Notes: a model not told the origin generated them from the sequence alone. Counted from the first letter of the stretch, positions 50,978-60,138 are shown. The stretch is 64,000 nucleotides of DNA from Streptomyces xanthophaeus (GCF_000725805.1 NZ_JOFT01000008.1:191767-255766), one strand, 5' to 3'. A program made the numbers and translations.

Positions 50978-53071
50978 ATGCCTGACGAGATGCCGCCCCT
51001 CGCGGACCTGGTCAGCGGCGCCGCCCAGGACGCCGGGGGCTGGATGGGCGCCCTGCGGGTGGCCCTGGTCGCCACCAGCGGGGACGGGCACATCGTCCGC
51101 TGGAACCACGGTGCGCAGGAGCTGCTGGGATACGCCCCTCCGCAGGTGCTCGGCCGGCACATCGCCGACCTGCTCCATCCGGGCGCCGACCGGAGCCTGG
51201 GCCGGTCCCTGTGGGAGACGGCGGCCACCGGGCGCGGGGTGATGGGTACGGTCACCGCCTGGCACCGCGACGGTCATCCCCTGGAGCTGGAGATCTGGGC
51301 GTGCCCCGTCCCCGACCGGCGGCACGGCGCCTCCGCGGTCCTGGTGTTCGCCGCCGACGCGCACGCGGCACGCCGCATCCGGGGCTCCTCCGCGGTGTGG
51401 GACGGGCTGTTCGCCCGCTCGCCGGTGGGGATCGGCGTCCTCGACACGCAGCTGCGGTTCCTCCAGGTGAATCCGGCGCTGGAGGCGATGAACGGTCTCG
51501 CCGAGTCGGCGCACGTGGGCCGCCGCCTGGCCGAGGTGCTGCCCGAGGTCAACGCGGGCGAGATGGAGGCGGCGATGCACCAGGTCCTGGAGACCGGTGA
51601 ACCGGTCCTGGACCGGCGCCGCACGGGGCGGACCCCCGCCGATCCGGAGCACGACCGGGTGTGGTCCTGTTCGTACGTGCGGGTGCAGGACCCCGGTGGC
51701 CGGCCGATCGGCGTGATCGCCTCCCTGCTCGACATCACCGCGCAGCAGCGCGACCACACGGAGGCCGAGGCGGGCCGGCGCAGGCTCGCCCTGCTCAGCG
51801 AGGCGAGTTCCCGGCTCGGCGCCAGTCTGGACCTGGAACGCACCGCGCAGGAGCTGGCCGACCTGGCCGTGCCGCACTTCGCCGACGCCGTGACCGTGGA
51901 CGTCCTGGACACCCTCGCGCGCGGCGACGAGCCCGGCATGGGACTGACGGGCGGCACCGCCCTGCGGCGCCTGGGCAAGGCTCCGCTGACCGGTTCCGAC
52001 GTCACCCGCATCCTGGCTCCGCTCGGCCGGACCCTGTCCTTCCCGGTGGCCGCCCCCTACACCCAGGCCCTTGCGACCCGGCAGCCCTACCTCGTCGCCC
52101 GGCTCGACGCCGAGGCGGTCGCCCCGGCCGCCCGCCACACCTCCAAGCCCGCCCAGTTGCTGGAGACGGGCGTGCACTCGTTCCTGATGATGCCGCTCGT
52201 GGCCCGGGAGACGGTCCTCGGCGTTGCCACCTTCTACCGCACCCGTCCCGTGGGTCCCTTCGGCTCCGACGACGTCACGCTGGCCGGAGAACTCACGGCC
52301 CGGACCGCCATCAGCATCGACAACGCGCGCCTCTACCTCCACGAGCACGAGACCGCGGTCGTCCTCCAGCGCAGCATGCTGCCGCAGCACGTCACCCCGC
52401 CTCCCGGCATCGAGATCGCCCACCGCTACCTGCCGGCCAGTGACGTCAACGAGGTCGGCGGCGACTGGTACGACGTCCTCCCCCTGACGGGGGGCCGGGC
52501 CGCGCTCATCATCGGGGACGTGATGGGCCACGGCATCGCGGCGGCCGCGGTCATGGGGCGCCTCTCCGCCACCGTACGGGCGCTGGCTCGGCTCGACATG
52601 CCCCCGGCCGCGCTGCTGCACCAGCTGGAGGCGACCCTGGCGGATCTGGCCGAGCCGATGCTCGCCACCTTCCTGTACGTGGTCTGCGACCCGGCCAGCG
52701 GGAACTGCACGGTCACCCGGGCCGGGCACCCGCCGCCTGCGGTCGCCGAACCCGACGGCACGGTCCGCCTGGTGGCGACCCCGCCCGGAGTCCCGCTGGG
52801 GGTCGGCGGCATCACGTTCACCACCACCGAGATCACCCTGCCGCCGGGCAGTGTCCTCGTCCTCTACACGGACGGCCTGATCGAGGCCCGCAGCAGTGAC
52901 ATCGACGACCGGCTGCGGGAACTGACGGGGCTGCTCACGGAGTCGCAGCAGCCCTTGGACCAGCTGTGCGACTCGTTGATCACGCACCTGGTCCCGGCCT
53001 CCGCCGATGACGACATCGCCCTCCTCGTGGCCCGCATCGGCGCCAACACCCCTTCCTCAAAGCCGAGTTGA
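50978..53071 (+). CDS. PAS-PAS-GAF-PP2C (SpoIIE-type) serine phosphatase
   Basis: 697 residues from ATG 50978 (GGAGGGG upstream; GTG 50897 also possible). First PAS about 25-130 (GHIVRWNHGAQELLGY), second PAS about 140-265 (GVLDTQLRFLQVNPALEAMN), GAF about 285-450, PP2C about 470-690 with metal-binding Asp residues in GGDWYDV, IGDVMGHG, LYTDGL and DDDIALLV. It dephosphorylates anti-sigma-factor antagonists in the Streptomyces SigB-like network after sensing an unknown cue. No anti-sigma partner is adjacent. Confidence 0.92.
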   Translation: MPDEMPPLADLVSGAAQDAGGWMGALRVALVATSGDGHIVRWNHGAQELLGYAPPQVLGRHIADLLHPGADRSLGRSLWETAATGRGVMGTVTAWHRDGHPLELEIWACPVPDRRHGASAVLVFAADAHAARRIRGSSAVWDGLFARSPVGIGVLDTQLRFLQVNPALEAMNGLAESAHVGRRLAEVLPEVNAGEMEAAMHQVLETGEPVLDRRRTGRTPADPEHDRVWSCSYVRVQDPGGRPIGVIASLLDITAQQRDHTEAEAGRRRLALLSEASSRLGASLDLERTAQELADLAVPHFADAVTVDVLDTLARGDEPGMGLTGGTALRRLGKAPLTGSDVTRILAPLGRTLSFPVAAPYTQALATRQPYLVARLDAEAVAPAARHTSKPAQLLETGVHSFLMMPLVARETVLGVATFYRTRPVGPFGSDDVTLAGELTARTAISIDNARLYLHEHETAVVLQRSMLPQHVTPPPGIEIAHRYLPASDVNEVGGDWYDVLPLTGGRAALIIGDVMGHGIAAAAVMGRLSATVRALARLDMPPAALLHQLEATLADLAEPMLATFLYVVCDPASGNCTVTRAGHPPPAVAEPDGTVRLVATPPGVPLGVGGITFTTTEITLPPGSVLVLYTDGLIEARSSDIDDRLRELTGLLTESQQPLDQLCDSLITHLVPASADDDIALLVARIGANTPSSKPS

Positions 53072-53083
53072 TCGGCTCGGCGG

Positions 53084-53830
53084 TCAGCGGCCGTACGAAC
53101 CGATGCCGACCAGGCAGTACACGTACTCGTTGATGACGGTGGCGCCGCGGCTGTAGCGGTAGGAGAAGGCGTACTCGGTCTTGGGGTTGTCGTTGCAGCG
53201 GTCGAGGTCCGAGGTGAAGGGGAAGCTCTCGATCACCCGGTAGTGCGCGTCGGACGCCGAGCAGGACACCTCCTCCACGCCGGTCACGGTCTGCGGCGTC
53301 GTCGAGTCCGGGAGGGTCCCGTTGAGACAGGTCCCCTTGTCGAAGGGGCTGGGCTCCGCCTCGGACGGGGAGGGGTCGGAGCCCGTCGCGGTGTCCTCAG
53401 GGGTCGGCGTCGGGTCCGGGGCCGGGGCCCAGGACGAGGCGGCGCCCGAGGGATCGGGGCCCGGGCCGGAGCCGCCGCTGTAGGTGGACGAGGGGGTGGC
53501 GGTCGGGGTCCCGGAGGCCGTGTTGTCGCCGTCGTCCCCGTCGTTGAGCACGAGTATCCCGATGACGACGACGGCCAGGACCCCGAGCACCGCCAGGCAT
53601 CCGCCGGCGCCCTTGCGGGTCCCCGGCGCGGGCTGCGCCGCACCCGCGGCCCAGTTCACCCTGACGCGCAGCAGCACCTCGTCCTCGCCGAGCCAGGCCC
53701 GGACGAGGTCGCCGTCGCGGGCCGGCGGGATGCGGAGCTGAGCGGTGCCGGTCCCCACGGGGACGGTGAGGATCACGCCGGCGGCGGCCTGTTGAGGAGT
53801 GAGCGTGACGGGGATTTCCTGCGACGACAC
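53084..53830 (-). CDS. LppU/SCO3897-like membrane protein
   Basis: 248 residues from GTG 53830 with GGGAG upstream. Cytoplasmic N-terminal domain (TLTPQQAAAGVILTVPVGTG; RVRVNWAAG), a central membrane helix (GGCLAVLGVLAVVVIGILVL), a Ser/Pro/Thr/Asp-rich linker, and an extracellular domain with cysteines GTCLNG, EVSCSA, DRCNDN and YCLV. The last part resembles the LppU family. Function unknown. Convergent with the phosphatase gene, 12 bp apart. Confidence 0.75.
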   Translation of the reverse strand: MSSQEIPVTLTPQQAAAGVILTVPVGTGTAQLRIPPARDGDLVRAWLGEDEVLLRVRVNWAAGAAQPAPGTRKGAGGCLAVLGVLAVVVIGILVLNDGDDGDNTASGTPTATPSSTYSGGSGPGPDPSGAASSWAPAPDPTPTPEDTATGSDPSPSEAEPSPFDKGTCLNGTLPDSTTPQTVTGVEEVSCSASDAHYRVIESFPFTSDLDRCNDNPKTEYAFSYRYSRGATVINEYVYCLVGIGSYGR

Positions 53831-54045
53831 CGGCTGCTCCCGAGGGTGAGGGTCGTGCGGACGTTTCCTGGCGTGCCCGTACGGATTCTGCCCGGTGCGC
53901 ACGGGGTGACGCAGGCGTTCCGCAGGCCGGTCACCGACCCCTGGAGATGTCCGGCCACACTGTGCACAGCAGCCCCGCATCCGCTACCTTGAACGCGTTC
54001 AGTTGCTTGTTCGGGCGGTCGCGGGACGCAGGACGGAGGGCGGCC

Positions 54046-54498
54046 ATGGAATCCAGGGTCCTGACCGGCAGGGGTGCCCACGAGGGCGTCGGGGGCGGCA
54101 CTCCCGAACGGGCCCATCCGTGGCAGGTCGCGCTGGTCCTGACCGCCCTGGCCGCCCCCGTGCCGCCCGGGTTCTCCTTCAGCCACTACACCGTGGGCTT
54201 CTGGTACCCGGTGGCGTTCTCCCTGACGGCCGCCCTGATCGCGCTGCCGCTGTTCTTCCACCGCCGCAGGTCCACGTTCGCGGGCTCCGCGGCGATCGTG
54301 GGAGCCGTGCTCGTCCCGTGGTCGGTCCTCGGGTCCCTGGCCGGCATGGGGGTGTTCTTCCTGTCGGTCCCCCTGTTGTGGCTGGCCGTCGCGGCGGACC
54401 CGCGCCGCAGGCCGGCGGCGGGGCCGGTGCTGGCCGCGGCCGGGGCCGTACTGGCGGTGGCGATGGTCGTGGTGCCCGGCTTCTGGTGGCAGCGGTGA
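54046..54498 (+). CDS. Small four-helix membrane protein
   Basis: 150 residues from ATG 54046 with GGAGGG six bases upstream; the frame extends to 53947 with no ribosome site. Hydrophobic segments at about 24-40, 48-66, 77-104 and 125-147. No motif beyond these. It runs divergently from the LppU-like gene. Confidence 0.65.
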   Translation: MESRVLTGRGAHEGVGGGTPERAHPWQVALVLTALAAPVPPGFSFSHYTVGFWYPVAFSLTAALIALPLFFHRRRSTFAGSAAIVGAVLVPWSVLGSLAGMGVFFLSVPLLWLAVAADPRRRPAAGPVLAAAGAVLAVAMVVVPGFWWQR

Positions 54499-54526
54499 TG
54501 CCGGCCCGGGCGGGCCGTACGCGGAC

Positions 54527-54751
54527 TCAGAGGGGTTCGGTGGCGAAGAGCTCCAGGTGACCGCACCGCACGCAGCGGTAGGCGTCGATCCGGCGGCGCA
54601 GCCGCCCCATCCGCTTGGCCCCGCCGAGCCATCCGCGCTCCAGCGGTCCCGCGATCCAGCGGGCGAAGCCACGGGAGCCCTCGCCGGCGTCCTCGACGAA
54701 CCCCGGCTCGATCCCTGCACCACCGCAGTGCCTGCACGTCACATTGTCCAC
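54527..54751 (-). CDS. Small zinc-ribbon protein
   Basis: 74 residues. Two CxxC pairs, TCRHCGGAG near the start and YRCVRCGHLELF near the end, make a zinc ribbon separated by a basic helical linker (LGGAKRMGRLRRRIDAYR). GTG 54751 or 54742. No ribosome site; TACACT lies seven bases before GTG 54751, the spacing of a -10 box for a leaderless mRNA. The role is unknown. Confidence 0.65.
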   Translation of the reverse strand: MDNVTCRHCGGAGIEPGFVEDAGEGSRGFARWIAGPLERGWLGGAKRMGRLRRRIDAYRCVRCGHLELFATEPL

Positions 54752-54791
54752 CGGACGAGTGTACGAACGGCCGGGGCGCTCCGGGGCCGGG

Positions 54792-55325
54792 TCACCCGAC
54801 ACGGGCGGCGATGGCCCGCGCGCACTCCATCGCCTCGGTGTGCGTGGTGTCGACCTCCAGGTCGTAGTACATCCCCCGGTGGACCACTTCCGCCTGGGAA
54901 ACGGCCATCCCCGGGATCCGGTCACCCCGCGCGATCTCACGGCCCGCCGCGACCGCGCTCGCGCACCTGACGCCGACCCACAACACCCCCAGCCCCTCCA
55001 GGGCCTTCCTCCACCGCTGCTGGGAGGCGGCCGCGCCGAGGAACACCTCGTCGACGACGACCGGGGCGCCCGCGCGGGCCATGGCCGCGACCCCTTCGAT
55101 CCACGCCGCTTCCAGCGTCCGGAACTCCGGCCCGACGGTCACCTCCCCGTCCGTACCGAACCCGATGCCGCCGCCCCCTTCCCGCAGGGCCGCGGGCATC
55201 GCGTCGACCAGCGTGTCGGCCCCGAGGACCAGCCACGCACCGGGCAGCACGGCCTGCAGGCACCTGGCGATCCCGGACTTCCCGGAACTGGACCCGCCGT
55301 TGAGAACGATCACCTGTGTCTTCAC
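54792..55325 (-). CDS. Chloramphenicol phosphotransferase-like kinase
   Basis: 177 residues, the usual family length. P-loop GGSSSGKS at 10-17 in [18 protein letters not shown], catalytic Asp likely in [11 protein letters not shown], and late [20 protein letters not shown] with [11 protein letters not shown]. The family contains the chloramphenicol 3'-O-phosphotransferase of S. venezuelae and many related P-loop kinases of unknown substrate, so resistance is only one possibility. GTG 55325. It lies 40 bp before the zinc-ribbon gene on the same strand. Confidence 0.85.
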   Translation of the reverse strand: MKTQVIVLNGGSSSGKSGIARCLQAVLPGAWLVLGADTLVDAMPAALREGGGGIGFGTDGEVTVGPEFRTLEAAWIEGVAAMARAGAPVVVDEVFLGAAASQQRWRKALEGLGVLWVGVRCASAVAAGREIARGDRIPGMAVSQAEVVHRGMYYDLEVDTTHTEAMECARAIAARVG

Positions 55326-55401
55326 GGCGCCACAGTAGGTGCGCCCCGGCCCTGGCCGAAGAGCTTTTCGCAGCGACGGCCCGCAGGCCGGAGCGCAGGT
55401 G

Positions 55402-55995
55402 TCAGCGGCTGCGGCGCGGTCCGCCGCGCTGGCCGCCGCCGCGCTGTGGACCGCCCCTGTGGGGGCGGCGGCGGGCCTCGGCCTCGGGCGCCGCGTCGGG
55501 AGAGGAGAACCCGCCGGGTACGACCACCCGCGCCGGGGCCGGTGCGGCGGGGACGGCCGGGGCCGACGTGTCCGCAGAGGACGCACCCGCAGGCGCGGAC
55601 GCGGCGGACGCCGAACGCCGGGCGCTGCCCAGGATGGAGGTGTGGGAGATCAGCGGGGCGCAGGCCTGGCAGACCTCGGCGAGGGTCCACACCTGCCCCA
55701 CGGCGGGGTTGTGGATGAGGACGAGCAACGGAGCGCCGGTGCAGGCGCTCCGGACGTTCTCGTGGTAGGCGCACTCCGCGGCGCGGCAGGCGCAGCCCGC
55801 GTTGGGGCGGACGGTGACGAGCCGGGCGTGCGCGCGGACGTGCTCCGCAGCGAAACGCCGCATGGCCGCGGTGTCCTTGGAGCGGGGAGGCATGCGGCAG
55901 GCCTCGGTGCTGCAGGTGACGGAGACGGTGTGGTCGCCGTGGCCGTTGAGGCGGACGGTCCAGGTCCGTCCGGCGACACGGGAGGCAGGAATCAT
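55402..55995 (-). CDS. Cys-rich protein with Pro/Ala linker and Arg/Gly-rich tail
   Basis: 197 residues from ATG 55995. The N-terminal domain (about 1-125) has paired cysteines [27 protein letters not shown] and EVCQAC, consistent with zinc or disulfide binding. After a Ser/Ala/Pro linker, the last roughly 22 residues are an RGG-like tail ([17 protein letters not shown]), a composition that binds nucleic acid in other proteins. I do not know a named family. No ribosome site is visible, so the start could differ slightly. Confidence 0.65.
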   Translation of the reverse strand: MIPASRVAGRTWTVRLNGHGDHTVSVTCSTEACRMPPRSKDTAAMRRFAAEHVRAHARLVTVRPNAGCACRAAECAYHENVRSACTGAPLLVLIHNPAVGQVWTLAEVCQACAPLISHTSILGSARRSASAASAPAGASSADTSAPAVPAAPAPARVVVPGGFSSPDAAPEAEARRRPHRGGPQRGGGQRGGPRRSR

Positions 55996-56379
55996 GGTCA
56001 AGGGGGTGCCGTCCGTTCACGTATGCGGTGGTGAGCCCACTGTTCAGCGGTTTCGCGTGTGGGGACAGTGGTTTTCGCACGGCCTCGGTCTGTCTGGCAC
56101 GGGCGCGTGTCGGCGGCCGTGGCTCGAGGGTGGACGTCGCGCCGAGAGGCGGACACGCAATGACCGAACACGGGCCTACTGTCTTTTTCGCATGTGACGG
56201 GTCGACTGTCAACGGCGTGGGCGCCACCGGTACCGGGGTCGGCCGCTGACGGTCCGTCCGAACGGGGCACAGGGGTGAAGACGTTCCCATCATGACAGGT
56301 CAGACGGTGTTTTTGTAGGACGGACAGCACAGTCGATTGATCTTGTTTTGACCCCTGTGCGGCTTTCAGAATCACCGTC
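55996..56379. other. 384-bp divergent intergenic region, AT-richer
   Basis: This gap separates two divergent genes and is the least GC-rich stretch nearby, especially 56295-56375 with T-runs (TGTTTTTGTA, CTTGTTTTGACC). TTGACC at about 56347-56352 and AGAATC just before ATG 56380 could be promoter parts, but the spacing is short. No RNA gene or protein-coding frame here is convincing; the minus-strand frame 55998-56381 has no family sequence. Confidence 0.4.
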
Positions 56380-56832
56380 ATGACTCACACGGAGAACATC
56401 AACCACCACGCGGTCCTTCGAGCCCGGGTGGCCCTCCTCGGATCGGAGGCGCTGCCGGCCCGGGAACAGGTCGCCGCCTACCGCGTTCTCGTCCAGGTGA
56501 GCCCGATGGCGTACCTGCCCCAGCTGGCGGTGGCGCTGTACGAGTACAGCGCCGGGGAGTTCGCCCACCGGCCCGCGATCGCCCTGGCCCTGCGGGCCGA
56601 ATCGGTCGCCGCCGCGCGCCGCATGCACGCGCTGGAGCACGGGTGGACGCAGCTGCTCCATGCGGTGCTGGTCCGCTACCGGGAGCAGTTGGGCTCCATG
56701 GACCTCCGGGAGGAGCTGCCCGCGGTCGACGAGGAGATAGCCCTCCTCCAGGACGACGCACGCGGCCGTGGGCGGCGGGACCCGCGCGCAGCGGCCGTCC
56801 TGCCCACCCCGTCCCCGGGCCTGCGCGGCTGA
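56380..56832 (+). CDS. Hypothetical helical protein, about 150 aa
   Basis: Soluble, largely alpha-helical (REQVAAYRVLVQVSPMAYLP; RPAIALALRAESVAAARRMH), with an acidic region DLREELPAVDEEIALLQDD and a Pro/Arg-rich end. The repeated Ala/Leu/Arg spacing is reminiscent of TPR-like repeats but no complete repeat can be defined. There is no ribosome site before ATG 56380, so it may be leaderless. Followed by a terminator hairpin. Confidence 0.65.
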   Translation: MTHTENINHHAVLRARVALLGSEALPAREQVAAYRVLVQVSPMAYLPQLAVALYEYSAGEFAHRPAIALALRAESVAAARRMHALEHGWTQLLHAVLVRYREQLGSMDLREELPAVDEEIALLQDDARGRGRRDPRAAAVLPTPSPGLRG

Positions 56833-56871
56833 CCGGTAGGGCACACCCCGTCCGGAGGGGGCCGTCGGCCC

Positions 56872-56903
56872 GGGCATCGCGGTGCGGCCGCGCCGCGATG
56901 CCC
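56872..56903 (+). terminator. 11-bp stem-loop terminator
   Basis: GGGCATCGCGG (56872-56882) pairs perfectly with CCGCGATGCCC (56893-56903). It is 40 bp after the stop of the 150-residue hypothetical protein gene and before the promoter at 56953. Confidence 0.7.
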
Positions 56904-56952
56904 GCCGGCCCTCCGCCTCCTCGCACGGCGCTGTGACTCCGCACACCCTCCC

Positions 56953-56989
56953 TTGACCGAGAAAGGAAGGGTTACCTAAGTTCGCTCTC
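56953..56989 (+). promoter_or_regulatory. Leaderless-type promoter with an iron-box-like sequence
   Basis: TTGACC, 18 nt, TAAGTT, then 7 nt to ATG 56990: the layout of a housekeeping promoter driving a leaderless mRNA. The spacer and -10 contain GGTTACCTAAG, which resembles half of the DtxR/DmdR/IdeR iron box (TTAGGTTAGGCTCACCTAA); by eye 12 of 19 positions agree. Confidence 0.45.
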
Positions 56990-57271
56990 ATGACCCCGCC
57001 CCTCCCCACACCTCCCTCCGGCCCTGACGACTCGGCCGGCCCCGCCCTGGTGGACTTCTCCGTCGACCTCACCGCCCACGAGGTGCTCCGTCGCGCCCAG
57101 GTCATGGCCGCCCTCGGCCCCGACTGGGACCCGGTCGAGGTGCTCCGCGGCGAGGAGGACGCGTACCGGCTGCTGTACTCCGGTCTCGACGCGGAGCAGC
57201 AGCGCACGTACGAGGACCTGGTCGCAGCCGGTGTGCTCCCGGCGCGCGGTGGCGGCCATGCTGCCGCTTGA
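56990..57271 (+). CDS. DUF6400-like small protein
   Basis: 93 residues, acidic and soluble. The segment LVDFSVDLTAHEVLRRAQVM, then AALGPDWDPVEVLRGEEDAY and LDAEQQRTYEDLVAAGVLP, is a well-conserved small Streptomyces protein that I believe is DUF6400. Function unknown. ATG 56990 lies directly at the predicted transcription start. The next gene starts inside its 3' end. Confidence 0.7.
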   Translation: MTPPLPTPPSGPDDSAGPALVDFSVDLTAHEVLRRAQVMAALGPDWDPVEVLRGEEDAYRLLYSGLDAEQQRTYEDLVAAGVLPARGGGHAAA

Positions 57272-57515
57272 CCCGCAGGCGGATCCCGGGCGCCGTGCCT
57301 GGGTGCCCTGCCCGAACTGTCACGACAGCAGCACGTGCACGCCGTGCGGGGAGCGGCGCACCTGCTCCCGGCACTGGCGCTACATGCTCTCCAACCGCGG
57401 CAGCCTGCTCCACCTCCAGTGCCCGGGCTGCACCCACGTCTGGACCCACGAGACCGGCTTCGGTGCCACCCGCTCCCTGTGGACCCGCATCACCACCGGC
57501 CTGCCGCGGCTCTGA
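57258..57515 (+). CDS. Small Cys/His-rich zinc-binding protein
   Basis: 85 residues from ATG 57258, overlapping the preceding gene by 14 bp. Repeated metal-binding patterns: CPNCHDSSTCTPCGERRTCS, HWRYML, then LQCPGCTHVWTHETGF. Probably binds one or two zinc ions. The overlap and shared strand suggest coexpression with the DUF6400-like gene. Function unknown. Confidence 0.7.
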   Translation: MLPLDPQADPGRRAWVPCPNCHDSSTCTPCGERRTCSRHWRYMLSNRGSLLHLQCPGCTHVWTHETGFGATRSLWTRITTGLPRL

Positions 57516-57544
57516 CCGGCGCGGCCCGGGTTACCGTCGGCGGC

Positions 57545-58735
57545 ATGGACGGTGATCGCCGCGGGTGGCGGATGTGTCTGCTCAGCGGGGCGGTGTTCGC
57601 CGTGTGCATGGCGGGCACCACGCTGCCGACCCCTCTCTACGGCCTCTACCAGGAGAAGTTCGGCTTCTCCGAGCTGATGGTCACCGTCGTGTACGCCGTG
57701 TACGCCTTCGGGGTCATCGGCGTGCTGCTGCTGGCGGGCAACGCCTCGGACTCCGTCGGCAGGCGGCCCGTACTGCTCGCGGGTCTGGCCTTCGCCGCGG
57801 CCAGCGCGGTCTGCTTCCTGTGTGCCACCGGGCTCGGCTGGCTGTACGCGGGACGGCTGCTGTCGGGGCTGTCCGCCGGCCTGTTCACGGGAGCGGCGAC
57901 GGCCTACGTGATGGAGCTGGCCCCGCGCGGCGGCGCCTCCCGGGCCACCTTCGTGGCGACGGCTGCCAACATGGGCGGTCTGGGCTGCGGACCACTGCTC
58001 GCCGGGATCCTCGCGCAGTACGCCGCCCGGCCGCTGTACCTGCCGTTCGCCGTGCACCTGGTCCTGGTGGCCGCCTCCGTCGTGGTGCTGACCCGCCTTC
58101 CGGAGACCGTCCGGGAGCGGCGGCCCCTGCGCACCGTACGGCCGCAGCGGCCGGCCCTGCCCGCTTCGGTCAGGGCGGTTTTCGGTCCCGCGGCGACCGC
58201 CTCGTTCGTGGGGTTCGCCCTGTTCGGGGTGTTCACCTCGGTGAGTCCCTCGTTCCTCGCGCAGTCGCTGGACGTGCACAACCGGGCCGTGAGCGGCCTG
58301 GTGGTCGCGCTGGCCTTCTTCTCCTCGACGGCCGGGCAGTTGCTGGTCGGCCGGGTCGGGGTGGGGCGTTCGCTGCCGCTGGGCTGCGCGGTGCTCCTCG
58401 CCGGACTGGCCCTGCTCGCGGGCGCCCTGTGGTGGGATCAGCTGGCGCTGGTGGTGCTGAGTGCGGTCGTCGGCGGGGCCGGGCAGGGGCTGGCGTTCCG
58501 GGGGGCGCTGTCCGCGGTGGCCGGGGCCTCTCCCCCGGACCGGCGCGCGGCGGTGATCTCGACGCTGTTCGTGGTGGCGTACACGGGCATCTCCCTGCCG
58601 GTGATCGGCGTGGGGCTGCTGGCGGGCCCCGTGGGACTGGAGGGTGCGGGGCTGGTGTTCATCGCGTGCATGGCCCTCCTCGTCTCGACCGCGGGCGTCT
58701 ACCTGCTCCGTCGGCCGGTGGCCGCGGGGAACTGA
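57545..58735 (+). CDS. MFS transporter (drug or metabolite efflux type)
   Basis: 396 residues, twelve membrane helices. Motif A-like loop GNASDSVGRRPVLLAGLAFA between helices 2 and 3, GRLLSGLSAGLFTGAATAYV in helix 4-5, and a duplicated second half. Typical of DHA-type exporters. ATG 57545 lies 29 bp after the zinc-binding gene, so it could belong to the same transcript. If the iron-box-like promoter at 56953 is real, this transporter could be iron-regulated. Confidence 0.9.
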   Translation: MDGDRRGWRMCLLSGAVFAVCMAGTTLPTPLYGLYQEKFGFSELMVTVVYAVYAFGVIGVLLLAGNASDSVGRRPVLLAGLAFAAASAVCFLCATGLGWLYAGRLLSGLSAGLFTGAATAYVMELAPRGGASRATFVATAANMGGLGCGPLLAGILAQYAARPLYLPFAVHLVLVAASVVVLTRLPETVRERRPLRTVRPQRPALPASVRAVFGPAATASFVGFALFGVFTSVSPSFLAQSLDVHNRAVSGLVVALAFFSSTAGQLLVGRVGVGRSLPLGCAVLLAGLALLAGALWWDQLALVVLSAVVGGAGQGLAFRGALSAVAGASPPDRRAAVISTLFVVAYTGISLPVIGVGLLAGPVGLEGAGLVFIACMALLVSTAGVYLLRRPVAAGN

Positions 58736-58878
58736 CCCCCGGTGCGCCCAGGGCTCCGGGCAGGGAGCCGGATCTGCCACGGTCCCTCCCGGTATGATCA
58801 CCGGGCCGGTTCGCGGGCCCGACCTCCCGCGGACTCCGGCACGGGGACGGGTAACGGGCAGGAAGTTCGGGGGCATCG

Positions 58879-60138
58879 GTGGGTCTGCGGCTCAAGATCG
58901 GGGCGACGATCGCGGCGACCGCCGCCACCGCGGTGTTCATCACCGCGGTGCAGGTGCCCCTCCTGCTCAACGACCGGGAGCGGGACACGGCCGATGACCG
59001 GCTGCGGTTCGCGGAACGGGCCTACGAAGACTCCGGGCAGACCGTCTTCGGGGCGAAGGTCGATCGCCCCGACATACCGGCGCCCCTGCGCGAGGCGCTC
59101 GCCCAGGGGCGCCGGGCCACGCACGTGGAGGACGGCCCGGACGGCCGTTACGTCTGGGCCGGCACGACCGTGGCCGGCGGCCACTCCCTGGTCATGAACA
59201 CCAGGGTCCAGCCCATCATCGGCGAGCTGGAGGAGGTGATGTGGAAGGCCGGGACCATGGGTGTCGGCGTCGCCGGCCTGATCGGGGTCGCGGTGGCGGC
59301 CCGCTTCGGCCGCAGGCTCCGTACGTCCGCGCGGACCGCCGAGCGGATCACCGGCGGTGAGCTGACGGCCCGCCTGCCGGAGGGCGGACGCGACGAGATC
59401 ACCGCCCTCGCCCGCGCCGTGAACACCATGGCCGAGACCCTCGGCGGCCGGCTCCAGTCCGAACGCGAGGTGACCTCGAACATCGCGCACGAACTGCGCA
59501 CCCCCGTCGCGGGACTGGTCGCCGCCGCCGCGCTGCTGCCCGACGGCAAGGCCGAGGACATGGTCAAGGAACGGGTCCGCAGGCTGCGGGACCTGATGGA
59601 GGACGTCCTGGAGGTCGCCCGTCTCGACCACGGCTCCGAAGAGGCCGACCTCCGCTGGGTGGAGGCCGGCGGGCTCGCCCGGCGGGCGGTCCGGGCCGCG
59701 GTGGAGGGACGCGCCGCTCCCGGCGGAGCGGAACCCGACGTGCGGGTGGACGTGGCCGCGGACGCCCTGGTGCACACCGATCCGCGCCGCGTGGAGCGCG
59801 TGTTGACCAATCTCGTGACCAACGCGCTGCGCCACGGGGCGCCGCCCGTCCTGGTCGAGGTGACGGGGCCGGTGGTGCGCGTACGCGATCACGGTCCGGG
59901 CTTCCCGGGGCACCTGCTCTCCTGCGGGCCCCAGCGCTTCCGCACCGGCGCGGCGGGCACGGGGCTCGGGCTCGGACTGACCATCGCCACGGGACAGGCC
60001 CGACTGATCGGAGCGGAGCTGCGGTTCGGGAATCCGGACGCCGGTGGCGCGGAGGCCGTGCTCGACCTCGGTGCACCGCCGCCCCCGGTCGAGGACGTGG
60101 CCGATTCCCGCCCCACCGAGGTCACGCCTCGTCAGTGA
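58879..60138 (+). CDS. Orphan sensor histidine kinase
   Basis: 419 residues from GTG 58879. Membrane helix at about 7-28, extracytoplasmic sensor of about 90 residues, second helix about 125-142, HAMP (about 143-195), phospho-acceptor His about 204 in NIAHELRTPVAGL, and an ATPase domain with TNLVTNALRHGA, VRDHGPGFPG and GLGLGLTIATGQA. No response regulator gene is adjacent. It lies 48 bp upstream of the TNT-domain toxin gene. Confidence 0.9.
   Translation: MGLRLKIGATIAATAATAVFITAVQVPLLLNDRERDTADDRLRFAERAYEDSGQTVFGAKVDRPDIPAPLREALAQGRRATHVEDGPDGRYVWAGTTVAGGHSLVMNTRVQPIIGELEEVMWKAGTMGVGVAGLIGVAVAARFGRRLRTSARTAERITGGELTARLPEGGRDEITALARAVNTMAETLGGRLQSEREVTSNIAHELRTPVAGLVAAAALLPDGKAEDMVKERVRRLRDLMEDVLEVARLDHGSEEADLRWVEAGGLARRAVRAAVEGRAAPGGAEPDVRVDVAADALVHTDPRRVERVLTNLVTNALRHGAPPVLVEVTGPVVRVRDHGPGFPGHLLSCGPQRFRTGAAGTGLGLGLTIATGQARLIGAELRFGNPDAGGAEAVLDLGAPPPPVEDVADSRPTEVTPRQ

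Noticed and set aside
55998..56381. 127-codon minus-strand frame in the 55996-56379 gap
   Set aside because: No ribosome site and no family-like sequence; the region is better explained as a divergent promoter region.
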